A stretch of 43,206 nt of DNA from Actinotalea solisilvae (GTDB taxonomy: Bacteria > Actinomycetota > Actinomycetes > Actinomycetales > Cellulomonadaceae), in NCBI RefSeq assembly GCF_016464425.1, contig NZ_JADDKQ010000027.1, positions 1 to 43,206 on the forward strand, given 5' to 3'. The notes beneath the pieces were generated by a model, which did not search any database, had not been told where the DNA came from, and worked only from the letters and a program-made list of their open reading frames with translations. The position numbers were made by a program, and so were the translations under genes. The first letter of the stretch is position 1; the number at the start of each line of letters is the position of its first letter. Shown here one piece after another: positions 1 through 8,644 of this stretch.

Positions 1-11
1 GTGCGGGACCG

Positions 12-740
12 TTGCCCGCCACCCCTGCCGCCCCGCTCGTCGAGAAGCTCGGGGTCCACCTGGACCCCGAGCTTCTCGTGCTGTCGCTGACCCACCGCTC
101 GTTCGCGCACGAGGCCGGCGGCATCCCCACCAACGAGCGGCTCGAGTTCCTCGGCGACACCGTCCTCGGGCTCGTCGTCACCGAGGCGCTCTACCGGCGC
201 CACCCCGACCTGTCCGAGGGCGAGCTCGCGAAGATGCGCGCCGCGACGGTCTCGCAGCGGGCGCTCGCCGCCATCGCGCGCGAGCTCGGGCTGGGGGCGT
301 ACCTGCTGCTGGGCAAGGGCGAGCTCGCGACGGGCGGTCAGGACAAGGACTCGATCCTCTCCGACACGCTCGAGGCGCTCATCGGGGCGGTGTACCTCAC
401 GCACGGCCTCGAGCCGGCGCGCGCCGTCGTCGAGCGGCTCGTCGAGGCGACGCTCAGCACGGCCGCGGGCCTCGGCGCGGGGCTCGACTGGAAGACGTCG
501 CTCCAGGAGCTCGCCGCGCGGCTCGACCTCGGCGCACCCGAGTACCGGTGCGAGGGCGAGGGCCCCGACCACGCGCGCGTCTTCACGGCCCGCATCGTGC
601 TCGGCGGCGAGGTCCGGGGCAGCGGCACGGGACCGTCCAAGAAGGTGGCCGAGCAGGAGGCCGCGGCCGCGGCGTACCGGGCGCTCGAGGGGCTCACGGG
701 GGCCGCGAGCCGCACCGCGGGCACGACGGCGGGTGCCTGA
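12..740 (+). CDS. rnc: Ribonuclease III
   Basis: This is a double-strand-specific endoribonuclease that acts in rRNA processing and in turnover of structured mRNA. The N-terminal catalytic domain carries the RNase III signature [14 protein letters not shown] (about residues 40-53) and the second acidic cluster [15 protein letters not shown] (about 117-131), which together supply the Mg2+-binding acidic residues. A C-terminal double-stranded-RNA-binding domain (about 158-228) ends in the typical [12 protein letters not shown] motif. At 242 residues it has normal family length. The listed start is a TTG, but the frame is open to the window edge, so the true start may lie a few codons upstream and outside the window. 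The 3' end overlaps mutM by 8 bases, which implies translational coupling. Confidence 0.95.
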   Translation: MPATPAAPLVEKLGVHLDPELLVLSLTHRSFAHEAGGIPTNERLEFLGDTVLGLVVTEALYRRHPDLSEGELAKMRAATVSQRALAAIARELGLGAYLLLGKGELATGGQDKDSILSDTLEALIGAVYLTHGLEPARAVVERLVEATLSTAAGLGAGLDWKTSLQELAARLDLGAPEYRCEGEGPDHARVFTARIVLGGEVRGSGTGPSKKVAEQEAAAAAYRALEGLTGAASRTAGTTAGA

Positions 741-1698
741 GCTCCCCGAGGTCGAGACGGTGCGCGACGGGCTCGCGCGCCACGTGCTCGGCCGGACGGT
801 CACCGCGGTCGAGGTCCGCCGCGACTCGAGCGTCCGCCGCCACGACGGCGGTGCGGCCGACTTCGCGGGCCGCCTGACCGGGCGCACGCTCAGCGCCGCG
901 GTCCGCCGCGGCAAGTTCCTCTGGCTCCTGCTCGACGACGCGTCGTCCGGCGAGGCGATGCTCGCGCACCTGGGGATGAGCGGCCAGCTGCTCGTCCGGG
1001 CGGCCGGCACACCCGAGGCGGACGCCCACCCGCACCTGCGCACGCGCCTGCACCTCGCCGGGCCGGGCGGGGACCGGGTGCTCGACTTCGTCGACCAGCG
1101 GACGTTCGGCCACCTCATGGTCGCCGACCTCGTGCCGACGCCCGACGGCGCCCCCGCCGGCCAGGGCAGCGCGCTCGCCGCGCTGCCGGCGCCCGCGGTG
1201 CACATCGCGCGCGACCTGCTCGACCCGCACCTCGACCGGCGCGCCCTCGTCGCGGCGCTGCGGCGCCGTCGCACCGAGGTCAAGCGCGCGCTGCTGGACC
1301 AGACGCTCGTCTCGGGCGTCGGCAACATCTACGCGGACGAGGCGCTGTGGCGCGCCCGGCTCCACGGCCGCCGCCCCGCCGACGCGCTGCGGCCCGTCCA
1401 GGTCGGGCGACTCCTCGACGCGGCGGCCGAGGTCATGACGCAGGCGCTCCGCGTGGGCGGGACGAGCTTCGACGCGCTCTACGTCGACGTCAACGGCTCG
1501 TCCGGCTACTTCGACCGGTCTCTCGCGGTGTACGGCCAGGAGGGCCGCCCGTGCCCGCGCTGCGGCGCGGCGGTCGTGCGGGACGCGTTCATGAACCGGT
1601 CGTCCTTCACGTGCCCCCGCTGCCAGCCACGCCCACGCGTCCGCCTCGCTCGCGCCTCCGCCCCCCGACCCACCGGCACGCCTAGGATGCTCCCGTGA
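733..1698 (+). CDS. mutM: Formamidopyrimidine-DNA glycosylase (Fpg/MutM)
   Basis: This bifunctional base-excision repair enzyme removes 8-oxoguanine and formamidopyrimidines and then cleaves the abasic site. The GTG at 733 gives the diagnostic N-terminus M-PELPEVET. Pro2 becomes the catalytic N-terminal amine after Met removal, Glu3 is the general acid, and Lys61 (RRGKF) is the conserved partner. A helix-two-turn-helix segment ([13 protein letters not shown]) and a C-terminal CPRC...CPRC zinc finger complete the fold. The 321 residues are slightly longer than the usual ~270-290 because of an Arg/Pro-rich tail after the finger. The start overlaps rnc by 8 bases, and the stop shares a GTGA with devR. 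An rnc-mutM pair is common in actinobacteria. Confidence 0.95.
   Translation: MPELPEVETVRDGLARHVLGRTVTAVEVRRDSSVRRHDGGAADFAGRLTGRTLSAAVRRGKFLWLLLDDASSGEAMLAHLGMSGQLLVRAAGTPEADAHPHLRTRLHLAGPGGDRVLDFVDQRTFGHLMVADLVPTPDGAPAGQGSALAALPAPAVHIARDLLDPHLDRRALVAALRRRRTEVKRALLDQTLVSGVGNIYADEALWRARLHGRRPADALRPVQVGRLLDAAAEVMTQALRVGGTSFDALYVDVNGSSGYFDRSLAVYGQEGRPCPRCGAAVVRDAFMNRSSFTCPRCQPRPRVRLARASAPRPTGTPRMLP
1683..1688 (+). promoter_or_regulatory. Leaderless -10 element of devR
   Basis: TAGGAT fits the TANNNT -10 pattern and ends exactly 6 bases before the GTG of devR. Transcription would therefore begin at or next to the start codon. No -35 resembling TTGACA is visible. The element lies inside the 3' end of mutM, so devR could be transcribed both from here and by read-through. 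Confidence 0.5.
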
Positions 1699-2369
1699 CC
1701 AACGTCCCGCCCGCCGCCGGCCGCCCGGCGGACATCGCCGTCATGATCGTCGACGACCACGAGGTCGTCCGCCGGGGGATCGCCGAGGTGATCGACCGGT
1801 CCGAGGGCATGGGCGTCGTCGCCGAGGCCGGCTCGGTCGCCGAGGGCGTGCGGCGCGCGACGCTCGTCAAGCCCAAGGTCATGCTCGTCGACCTGCAGCT
1901 GCCCGACGGCACCGGGATCGACCTCATGACCGCGCTGCGCGACCAGCTGCCGGAGACGCGCGCCATCGTGCTGACGTCGTTCGACGACGACGACGCGCTC
2001 GCCGCCGCCCTCAAGGCCGGCGCGGCCGCGTACGTCCTCAAGAGCGTGCGGGGCGCCGAGATCGCGGACGTCATCCGCTCCGTCGCCGCGGGCCGCACGC
2101 TCCTCGACGAGCGCACCGTCACGCGCCGTCGCGCCGACCACGACGACCCGACGGCCGACCTCACGCCGAGCGAGCGCAAGGTCCTCGACCTCATCGGCGA
2201 GGGCATGTCGAACCGCGAGATCGCCGAGCGCCTGGGCGTCGCCGAGAAGACGGTCAAGAACCACATCACGTCGCTGCTCGCCAAGATGGGCCTGCAGCGC
2301 CGGACGCAGGTGGCCGCGTGGGTCGCGGGCCACAAGCACAGCGCGTGGCGCGGGGAGCACACGGACTGA
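1695..2369 (+). CDS. devR: DevR/DosR-type NarL-family response regulator
   Basis: This is a two-component DNA-binding regulator. The receiver domain (about residues 14-130) has the acidic pair D20/D21, phospho-acceptor D66 ([10 protein letters not shown]), T94 and K116. The C-terminal LuxR/NarL helix-turn-helix (about 154-215) has the recognition segment [17 protein letters not shown], which closely resembles the DNA-contacting helix of mycobacterial DosR (AEKTVKN, with K185, K188 and N189 here). The receiver motif [10 protein letters not shown] and the segment [24 protein letters not shown] also follow DosR. I infer DosR-like recognition of GGGAC half-sites. The gene converges on a DevS-type kinase 48 bases away, its likely partner. 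The GTG start overlaps the mutM stop and has a leaderless -10 in front. Confidence 0.88.
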   Translation: MTNVPPAAGRPADIAVMIVDDHEVVRRGIAEVIDRSEGMGVVAEAGSVAEGVRRATLVKPKVMLVDLQLPDGTGIDLMTALRDQLPETRAIVLTSFDDDDALAAALKAGAAAYVLKSVRGAEIADVIRSVAAGRTLLDERTVTRRRADHDDPTADLTPSERKVLDLIGEGMSNREIAERLGVAEKTVKNHITSLLAKMGLQRRTQVAAWVAGHKHSAWRGEHTD

Positions 2370-2372
2370 CCC

Positions 2373-2408
2373 CCGCCCCGCGCGCCGGAGGGCCGGTGCG
2401 GCGGGCGG
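2373..2408. terminator. Bidirectional hairpin between devR and devS
   Basis: A 16-base arm (2373-2388) pairs with 2393-2408 around an AGGG loop, with two internal mismatches and one G-U pair. It fills most of the 48-base gap between two convergent genes, which is where a shared terminator is expected. It has no T-run on either side, as is common in high-GC actinobacteria. Confidence 0.55.
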
Positions 2409-2417
2409 AGGCGTGCG

Positions 2418-4190
2418 TCAGGCGAGGGCCGACGCGTGGGCCGTGGCCCGCGCGGGCGACAGCGGCGCACGCCAGCACAGGAGCGTGCCGCGCCCCTCGG
2501 CCGGGGTGCCCAGGCTGAACGACCCGCCGTGGCGGCGTGCCCGCGCGGCGAGGTTGTCGGTGCCCGAGCGTCGGTCGCGCTCGGGCGGCAGGCCCGCGCC
2601 GTCGTCCTCGACCTCGACCACGACCTCGCCGCCGGGCGGCACCGCCCCGCCGTCGGCCCGCGTCCCGTCCTCGACGACCTCGACGCGCACGGTCACCGCG
2701 GTCGCGCGCGCGTGCCGCGCCGCGTTCGCGAGCCCTTCGCGCACGACCGCGACGACGTCGTCGGCGAGGTCCTCGCCCGTGCGGTCGTCGATCGCCCCGG
2801 CGTCGCCCTCGAGCGCCTCGTCGGAGTCGAGCACGCGCCCGTCGACGGTGATGACGAGCCCGGGGGCGAACCCGAGCCCGGTCCGCGCGAGCGACGCCTC
2901 GCGGCGCAGGCGCTCGGCCAGCGGGGCGCGCGCGTCCGGGTCGCGCAGCGCGTGGACGATCGAGCGGATCTGACGGACGGTCGAGTCCACGTTGTCGAGC
3001 GCGTCCTCGACGATGCCCGTGAGCTCGGAGGGGTCGACGCCGCGTGCGGCGCGACGCCGCACGGTCTCGAGCTGCATGCCGGTCGCGAAGAGCTGCTGGA
3101 TCGCGAGGTCGTGCAGGTCGCGCGCGATGCGCTCGCGCTCGTCGAGCAGGGCCGCGACGTCCTGGGCGTGGCGCGCCTCGGCGAGCACGAGCGCGAGCGC
3201 GGCCTGGGCGGCGTACGACTCGGCCGTCGCGAGGTCGCTCGGGGCGAAGGGCGCGCTGCCGCTGCGGCGCAGCAGCACGAGGACGCCGACGCCGCGGCCG
3301 TCCGCCTGCATGGGGGCGTACAGCGCGGGACCGAACTGGCGCATGGCGTCGACGCGCATGGCCCGAGCCCGGCTGAGGGAGTCGACGACGAGGCCGTTGC
3401 CGTCGCGCAGCACCGTCCGCGCGCGCCCGTCGGGCGGCATCACGGTGCCGATGAGCTGGTCGGCACCGAGGCCGTCGACGATCTCCATGACCCAGTCGTC
3501 GCCGACCCCGGGCAGCACGAGGGCGGCCGTGTCGGCGCCCGCGACCTGGCGCGACGAGGACGCGATGCGGGCGAGCACCTCCTCCTCCTCGGCGCCGGAC
3601 AGCAGCATGGTGGTGATCTCCTGGCCCGCACGGAGCCAGTGCTCGCGCCGCTCGGACTCGGCGTACACCTGCGCGTTCTGGATCGCGACGGCGGCCGCGG
3701 CGGCGAGCGTGACGACGGCCTCGTCGTCCTCGTCGGAGAAGCCGCCCGGCTTCTCGGAGAGGTAGAGGTACCCGAAGACCCGGTCCCGCACGCGGACCGC
3801 CGCACCGAGGAACGAGCCCATGGGTGGGTGGTTCGGCGGGAAGCCCTTGAAGGTCGGGTGGTGCATGAGGTCGTCGAGCCGGAGCGTGCCGTGCGGCGGG
3901 ATCGAGCCGAGGACGCCGATCGCGTGGGGCGGCCGGCCGAGCATCGCGGCCAGCCGGTCGTCGATGCCGGTGTGGACGAACGTCGTGGAGCGGCCGCGTG
4001 CGTCGAGCACGTTGATCGCGGCGTAGCGGGCGCCCGTGAGGTCGGCGCTCGCGCTGACGAAGCGCTGCAGCACGGTCGGCAGGTCGAGGTCCGAGGCGAG
4101 GCCGAGCGCCGCCTGGAGGAGGTCCGCGGCCGCGAGGCTGCTGTCGTGGTGGTCCGTGCCGCTCTTGCCTCCGTCGACCCGCGAAACCAT
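2418..4190 (-). CDS. devS: Double-GAF sensor histidine kinase, DevS/DosS type
   Basis: This is a cytoplasmic sensor kinase with no membrane segments. In order it has GAF-1 (about residues 35-175), GAF-2 (about 195-340), a HisKA_3 dimerisation/phospho-acceptor domain with ERIARDLHDLAIQQLFATG (H360), and a HATPase_c domain (N box EGLANAARHARA; G box EDDGAGLP). GAF-1 carries GFPPNHPPMGSFLGAAVRVRD, matching the haem pocket of mycobacterial DosS. H121 aligns with the proximal haem histidine, so gas or redox sensing through haem is inferred. I chose ATG 4190 because AGGAG sits 7 bases upstream. A GTG at 4220 would add 10 residues but lacks a good ribosome site. It starts 33 bases after cydC on the same strand, so it is probably the last gene of the cyd operon. 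DevR is its presumed phosphorylation target. Confidence 0.88.
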   Translation of the reverse strand: MVSRVDGGKSGTDHHDSSLAAADLLQAALGLASDLDLPTVLQRFVSASADLTGARYAAINVLDARGRSTTFVHTGIDDRLAAMLGRPPHAIGVLGSIPPHGTLRLDDLMHHPTFKGFPPNHPPMGSFLGAAVRVRDRVFGYLYLSEKPGGFSDEDDEAVVTLAAAAAVAIQNAQVYAESERREHWLRAGQEITTMLLSGAEEEEVLARIASSSRQVAGADTAALVLPGVGDDWVMEIVDGLGADQLIGTVMPPDGRARTVLRDGNGLVVDSLSRARAMRVDAMRQFGPALYAPMQADGRGVGVLVLLRRSGSAPFAPSDLATAESYAAQAALALVLAEARHAQDVAALLDERERIARDLHDLAIQQLFATGMQLETVRRRAARGVDPSELTGIVEDALDNVDSTVRQIRSIVHALRDPDARAPLAERLRREASLARTGLGFAPGLVITVDGRVLDSDEALEGDAGAIDDRTGEDLADDVVAVVREGLANAARHARATAVTVRVEVVEDGTRADGGAVPPGGEVVVEVEDDGAGLPPERDRRSGTDNLAARARRHGGSFSLGTPAEGRGTLLCWRAPLSPARATAHASALA

Positions 4191-4223
4191 GCCTGTGCTC
4201 CTGCGCTCGGTGCCGGTCACCGC

Positions 4224-5924
4224 TCAGCGAGCGGCTGCCCGCACGCTACCCCGCTCGCCGACGTGGATCACCTCGTCGGCCGCGGCGAGCGCGGCCGTGC
4301 GGTGGGTGACGACGACGACGCCGCGCCCGGGCGCCACGGTCCCGTCGAGCAGGCCGACGAGCAGGCGGTCGCCGTCGGCGTCCAGGTGCTCGGTGGGCTC
4401 GTCCAGCAGCAGCAGGGGAGCGGGGGACAGGAGAGCGCGCGCGACGAGGAGCCGACGGCGCTCGCCGCCCGACAGCCGCGCCGCACCGGAGCCGACCGTG
4501 GTGCCGAGGCCGTCGGGCAGCGCGGCGAGCCAGGGCCCGAGGCCGACGGCGTCGAGGGCGGCCCGTGCCTCGTCGGGGGTCACGTCGCCGCGCGCGACGC
4601 GCAGGTTCTCCAGGACCGTCGTGTCGAACACGTGCGCGTCCTCGGTGGTCACCGCGACCGCCGCCGCCGCGGCCCCGCGCGGGAGGTCGCCGACGTCGCG
4701 CCCGTCGAGGCGCGCCGATCCCGCGACGGGCGGCAGGAGGCCCGCGAGCGTGAGGAGGAGGGTCGTCTTGCCCGCGCCGCTCGGCCCGACGACGGCGATG
4801 CTCCGACCGCGGACGAGCTCGAGGTCCACGCCCGTCGCCGCCGTCGGCCGCCCCGGCCGCCCGGCCGTGAGGCCGGACGCGACGAGACGCGGGGAGGGGG
4901 CGGCGGGCTCGCGCATCTTCGCGGCGGCCGCCACGTCGTCCACCGCGTCGGCGTCGCCGGCGGCGTCGAGCAGGCCGACGAGGCGCGCCGCCGCGTCACG
5001 CGACCGGAGCACCTGCACCGCGGCGGCAGGCAGCAGGCCGCTCGCCTCGAACGCCGCGAGCGGGGTGAGGACGACGACGGCCAGCTCGACCGCGGCGAGG
5101 CGCCCGTCGACCGTGGCCGGCACCCCGAGCAGCAGGGCGGACAGCACGGCGAGGCCCGTCGCGGCGGGGCCGAGCGCGGCGGCGAGGGCGGCGGGGCGTG
5201 CGGCGGCGTCGGTGGCGCGCGCCACGTCGGCGTCGGCGGCACGCAGGCGCGCGAGCAGGTCAGGGACGCGCCCCGCGACGCGCAGCTCGTCGGCGCCGTC
5301 GAGCAGCGTCATGGTGAGCGCCGCGACCTGGGTCCGCGCACGAGCGGCCCGGTGCTCCGCAGCGCGCGCGGCCCGCGCGGCGACCCAGGGCGCGACGACG
5401 CCCGCGAGCACGAGGCACGCGGCGAGCGCGGCGCCGGCCGCGGGCAGGAAGGCGGCGACCAGCGCGACGCTCCCGAGCCCGACGCCGGCAGCGACCCCCG
5501 CGGGGACGAGCCCGCGCACGACGACGTCCCCGACCGCGTCGACGTCGGCGCCCACGCGCGCGAGCAGGTCGCCGCGCCGCAGGTCGACGACGCGGTCGAC
5601 GCGCGCGGCCGCGAGCCGCTCGTAGACGCGCGCGCGCAGCGTGGCCATGCCGCGCAGCGCGACGTCGTGCGAGACGAGGCGCTCGACGTACCGGAGCAGG
5701 CCGCGGCCGATGCCCAGCGCGCGGACCGTGACCGCGGCGATGGTCAGGTGCATGACGGGCGGCATCTGCGACGCGCGGGCGATGAGCCACGCCGAGACCG
5801 CCGCGAGCGCGACGGCGCTGCCGAGGCTGCCGGTGCCGGCGACGACGGCCGCGAGGACGCGTCGCCGGTCGACGTCGAGCAGCCGCACGACGCGCACGAG
5901 CGGGTCCCGCGCCGGCCGGCTCAC
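4224..5924 (-). CDS. cydC: Cytochrome bd assembly ABC exporter subunit CydC
   Basis: This is one half of the heterodimeric CydDC exporter. The complex is required for assembly of cytochrome bd and is linked to thiol and haem handling in the envelope. An N-terminal six-helix ABC exporter domain (about residues 1-310) is followed by a nucleotide-binding domain with Walker A GPSGAGKTT, signature LSGGERRRL, Walker B LLLLDEPT and switch H in VVTHRT. It has 566 residues, the normal size. The GTG start at 5924 sits inside a GTGA overlap with the cydD stop. CydC is assigned over CydD by position (fourth gene, after cydD) and by its N-terminal sequence. A long open frame extends upstream but is antisense or out-of-frame to cydD. 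Confidence 0.92.
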   Translation of the reverse strand: MSRPARDPLVRVVRLLDVDRRRVLAAVVAGTGSLGSAVALAAVSAWLIARASQMPPVMHLTIAAVTVRALGIGRGLLRYVERLVSHDVALRGMATLRARVYERLAAARVDRVVDLRRGDLLARVGADVDAVGDVVVRGLVPAGVAAGVGLGSVALVAAFLPAAGAALAACLVLAGVVAPWVAARAARAAEHRAARARTQVAALTMTLLDGADELRVAGRVPDLLARLRAADADVARATDAAARPAALAAALGPAATGLAVLSALLLGVPATVDGRLAAVELAVVVLTPLAAFEASGLLPAAAVQVLRSRDAAARLVGLLDAAGDADAVDDVAAAAKMREPAAPSPRLVASGLTAGRPGRPTAATGVDLELVRGRSIAVVGPSGAGKTTLLLTLAGLLPPVAGSARLDGRDVGDLPRGAAAAAVAVTTEDAHVFDTTVLENLRVARGDVTPDEARAALDAVGLGPWLAALPDGLGTTVGSGAARLSGGERRRLLVARALLSPAPLLLLDEPTEHLDADGDRLLVGLLDGTVAPGRGVVVVTHRTAALAAADEVIHVGERGSVRAAAR

Positions 5925-7618
5925 GCGTCGACCCCCACGGCCGCGCGCACGGCGACCACGTGGTCGGCGCACGCGAGCAGGTCGGGCCGGTGGGCCACGA
6001 GCAGCACGGTCCGCCCCGCGTCGCGCAGCGCGGCGACGGCGGCGAGCACGACGGCGGCGGCGTCGTCGTCGAGGTGGGCGGTGGGCTCGTCGAGCACGAC
6101 GAGCTGTGCGTCGCCGACGAGCGCGCGGGCCAGGGCCACACGCTGGCGCTGGCCGAGGCTGAGGCCCGCGCCGCCCTGGCCGAGGGCGGTGGCCCAGCCG
6201 TCGGGGAGCGACGCGAGCACGGCGTCGAGGCCCGTGAGCCGCGCCGCCCGCGCGAGCGCGGCGTCGTCCGCCGGCGCGTCGCGCAGGACGGCCTCGCGCA
6301 GCGTGCCGGGCTCGAGCACGGGTCGCTGCGGCACCCACGCGACCTGGCGCCAGTACGACGCCGGCTCGACGTCGGGCAGCGCGACGGCGGGGCCCTGCGC
6401 CGGCACGAGGAGGACCTCGCCCTCGTCGGGCGGCAGGAGGCCCAGGGCGACCGCGACCGCCGTCGACTTGCCCGACCCGTTGGGGCCGGCGAGGGCGACC
6501 ACGCTGCCGGGCGCGACGTCGACGTCGAGGCCGCAGGGCGCGGTCGCGGCACGATCGTCGCGGCGCACCCCCACGCCCGCGAGGCGCAGCGTCGTCCTTC
6601 GCAGGTCGGGCGCCGGCACGCGACCGGCCGGCGACGGTCCCGGGCCGGCGGCCTCGCCGGCCGGGCGCGTCTCGAGGACCGCGAACGCGCGGTCGGCCGC
6701 GGCGACGCCGTCGACCGACGCGTGGAAGTGCGCGCCCACCTGGCGCAGCGGGAGGTAGACCTCGGGCGCGAGCATGAGGACCGCGAGGCCCGTCTCGAGG
6801 TCGAGCCCGCCGTCGACGAGGCGGAAGCCGATCCCGACGGCCACGAGCGCGACCGAGAGGGTCGTGAGCAGCTCGAGCACCATCCCGGACAGGAAGGCGA
6901 CCCGCAGCGTCCCGAGCGTCGCGCGCCGGTGCGCCTCGCCGAGCGCGCGCACCCGCGGGCCCGGACCGCGCTCGCGGCCGAGCGCCCGAAGGGTGGGCAG
7001 GCCCACGAGCAGGTCGAGCACCTGGTGCCCGAGGCGCTCCATGACCACCAGCCGGCGCTCGGCCGCACCCTGCGTCATGCGACCCACGAGGACCATGAAG
7101 ACGGGCACGAGGGGCAGCGTCGCGGCGATCGTCGCGGCCGCGACCCAGTCCAGCCCGAGCACGACGACGAGGGCCGCCGGCGTCACGGTCGCCGCGAGGA
7201 GCAGCTGGGGCAGGTACCGCACGAAGTAGGGCTCGAGCGCGTCGAGGCCGCGCGTCGCGAGCGTCGCGACGGCTGCGGGCCGGCCGTGGGCGGGGCCGTG
7301 GGCCCCGAGCGTGACCGCGTGCTCGACGACGCCCGCGCGCAGCTCTGCCACGGCGCGGGTCGCCGCGCGGTGGGCGAACCGCTCCTGCACCGCGGTCACG
7401 GCGACCCGCGCGAGGACGACGGCGGCGAGCCCGGAGATCGTGGGCGCGACGTCGGGCAGCGCGGCCCGTCCGGCGACCACGGGCGCGAGGGCGCGCGCGA
7501 GCAGCAGCGCCTGCGCGACGACGAGCGCCGCGGTGAGGCCGCCGAGCGCCGCGGTGAGGACGACGTACCGGCGCGCCGCGCGCGCGTGGCGCAGCAGCCG
7601 GGGGTCGAGGGGCCTCAC
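5921..7618 (-). CDS. cydD: Cytochrome bd assembly ABC exporter subunit CydD
   Basis: This is the partner half-transporter of CydC. The membrane domain covers about residues 15-310. It includes the exporter coupling region QGAAERRLVVMERLGHQVLDLLVGL and the CydD-like stretch FAHRAATRAVAELR. The nucleotide-binding domain has Walker A GPNGSGKST, signature LSLGQRQRV (Leu-Gln type rather than LSGGQ), Walker B LVVLDEPT and switch H in LVAHRP. It has 565 residues. The GTG start at 7618 overlaps the cydB stop by 4 bases (GTGA), the same coupling as the cydD-cydC junction. A much longer upstream open frame is only a shadow of cydB. The order cydA-B-D-C is the usual actinobacterial arrangement. Confidence 0.92.
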   Translation of the reverse strand: MRPLDPRLLRHARAARRYVVLTAALGGLTAALVVAQALLLARALAPVVAGRAALPDVAPTISGLAAVVLARVAVTAVQERFAHRAATRAVAELRAGVVEHAVTLGAHGPAHGRPAAVATLATRGLDALEPYFVRYLPQLLLAATVTPAALVVVLGLDWVAAATIAATLPLVPVFMVLVGRMTQGAAERRLVVMERLGHQVLDLLVGLPTLRALGRERGPGPRVRALGEAHRRATLGTLRVAFLSGMVLELLTTLSVALVAVGIGFRLVDGGLDLETGLAVLMLAPEVYLPLRQVGAHFHASVDGVAAADRAFAVLETRPAGEAAGPGPSPAGRVPAPDLRRTTLRLAGVGVRRDDRAATAPCGLDVDVAPGSVVALAGPNGSGKSTAVAVALGLLPPDEGEVLLVPAQGPAVALPDVEPASYWRQVAWVPQRPVLEPGTLREAVLRDAPADDAALARAARLTGLDAVLASLPDGWATALGQGGAGLSLGQRQRVALARALVGDAQLVVLDEPTAHLDDDAAAVVLAAVAALRDAGRTVLLVAHRPDLLACADHVVAVRAAVGVDA

Positions 7619-8634
7619 ACGCGCGTGAGGGGCAGGCCCGTGTGGTCGGGGATCTGCTCGGCGGTCAGCCGCTTGCGGAACACCCAGTACGTCCAGCCCT
7701 GGTAGAGCAGGACGACGGGCGTGAGGATCGCCGCGACCCACGTCATGAGCCGCAGCGTGTAGTCGGACGACGCCGCCTCGGCCACGGACAGCGAGAGCGC
7801 GGGGTCGGTCGCGGGCATGACGTCGGGCCACATCGACCCGAAGATCAGGACGACCGCCGCGACGAGGGTCACCGCGGAGGCGCCGAACGCGAGCCCCTCC
7901 CGCCGGGCACGCGTCGCGGAGACGAGCGCGAGCAGCGCGACGGCGGCGAGACCGGTGGCCGCCCACGTCCACGTGACCGAGTAGGCGAGCTGCGCCCACA
8001 CCGCCCAGGCCCCCGCGACGACGAGGCTCGCGACCGCGAGGCGCGCGGCGAGCGCGCCCGACCGGCGGCGCACGTCGCCGTCGGTCTTGAGCGCGAGGAA
8101 CACCGCGCCGTGCGCGAGGAAGAGCAGCGCGGTCGTCGCGCCGCCCAGCAGGGCGAACGGGCTGAGCAGGTCGGCGAACGACCCGACGTACTGGTGGTCG
8201 GCGTCGAGCGGGACGCCCCGCACGAGGTTGGCGAACGCGACGCCCCACAGGACGGCCGGCACCCACGAGCCGACGACGAGCGCGCGGTCCGCCCACGCCC
8301 GCCAGCGGTCGTCGTGGATCTTGCCGCGCCACTCGAACGCGACCACGCGCACGATGAGTGCGAGCAGGATGAGCAGGAGCGCGACGTAGAAGCCCGAGAA
8401 CATCGTGGCGTACCACTCGGGGAACGCCGCGAAGGTCGCGCCGCCCGCGGTGAGGAGCCAGACCTCGTTGCCGTCCCATACGGGCCCGATCGTGTTGATC
8501 ATGACGCGCCGGTCGCGGTCGCGGCGGCCGAGCACGGGCAGCAGCATGCCGACCCCGAAGTCGAAGCCCTCGAGCACGAGGTAGCCGGTCCACAGGACCG
8601 CGATGAGCAGGAACCAGACCGTCGAGAGCTCCAT
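7615..8634 (-). CDS. cydB: Cytochrome bd menaquinol oxidase subunit II
   Basis: This is the smaller structural subunit of the high-affinity terminal oxidase, an integral membrane protein that pairs with CydA. The N-terminus MELSTVWFLLIAVLWTGY and the following LEGFDFGVGMLLP are the hallmark of CydB. The next conserved segment, GPVWDGNEVWLLTAGGATFAAFP, is complete. About nine hydrophobic helices fill the 339 residues, the usual length. The ATG at 8634 is preceded by GAGGAGG, which overlaps the region just after the cydA stop (10-base gap). The tail WTYWVFRKRL is also typical. No frameshift or missing block is visible. Confidence 0.95.
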   Translation of the reverse strand: MELSTVWFLLIAVLWTGYLVLEGFDFGVGMLLPVLGRRDRDRRVMINTIGPVWDGNEVWLLTAGGATFAAFPEWYATMFSGFYVALLLILLALIVRVVAFEWRGKIHDDRWRAWADRALVVGSWVPAVLWGVAFANLVRGVPLDADHQYVGSFADLLSPFALLGGATTALLFLAHGAVFLALKTDGDVRRRSGALAARLAVASLVVAGAWAVWAQLAYSVTWTWAATGLAAVALLALVSATRARREGLAFGASAVTLVAAVVLIFGSMWPDVMPATDPALSLSVAEAASSDYTLRLMTWVAAILTPVVLLYQGWTYWVFRKRLTAEQIPDHTGLPLTRV

Positions 8635-8644
8635 GGCGGCCTCC

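Noticed and set aside
4191..4220. Ten-residue N-terminal extension of devS from GTG 4220
   Set aside because: The internal ATG at 4190 has AGGAG at 7-base spacing, while GTG 4220 lacks a ribosome site and nearly touches the cydC stop.
2436..6758. 1440-codon open frame on the plus strand across devS, cydC and cydD
   Set aside because: It is antisense to three well-supported genes and has no recognisable motif. The same reasoning removes the long frames at 5960-7705, 8603-10438 and 10184-13612.
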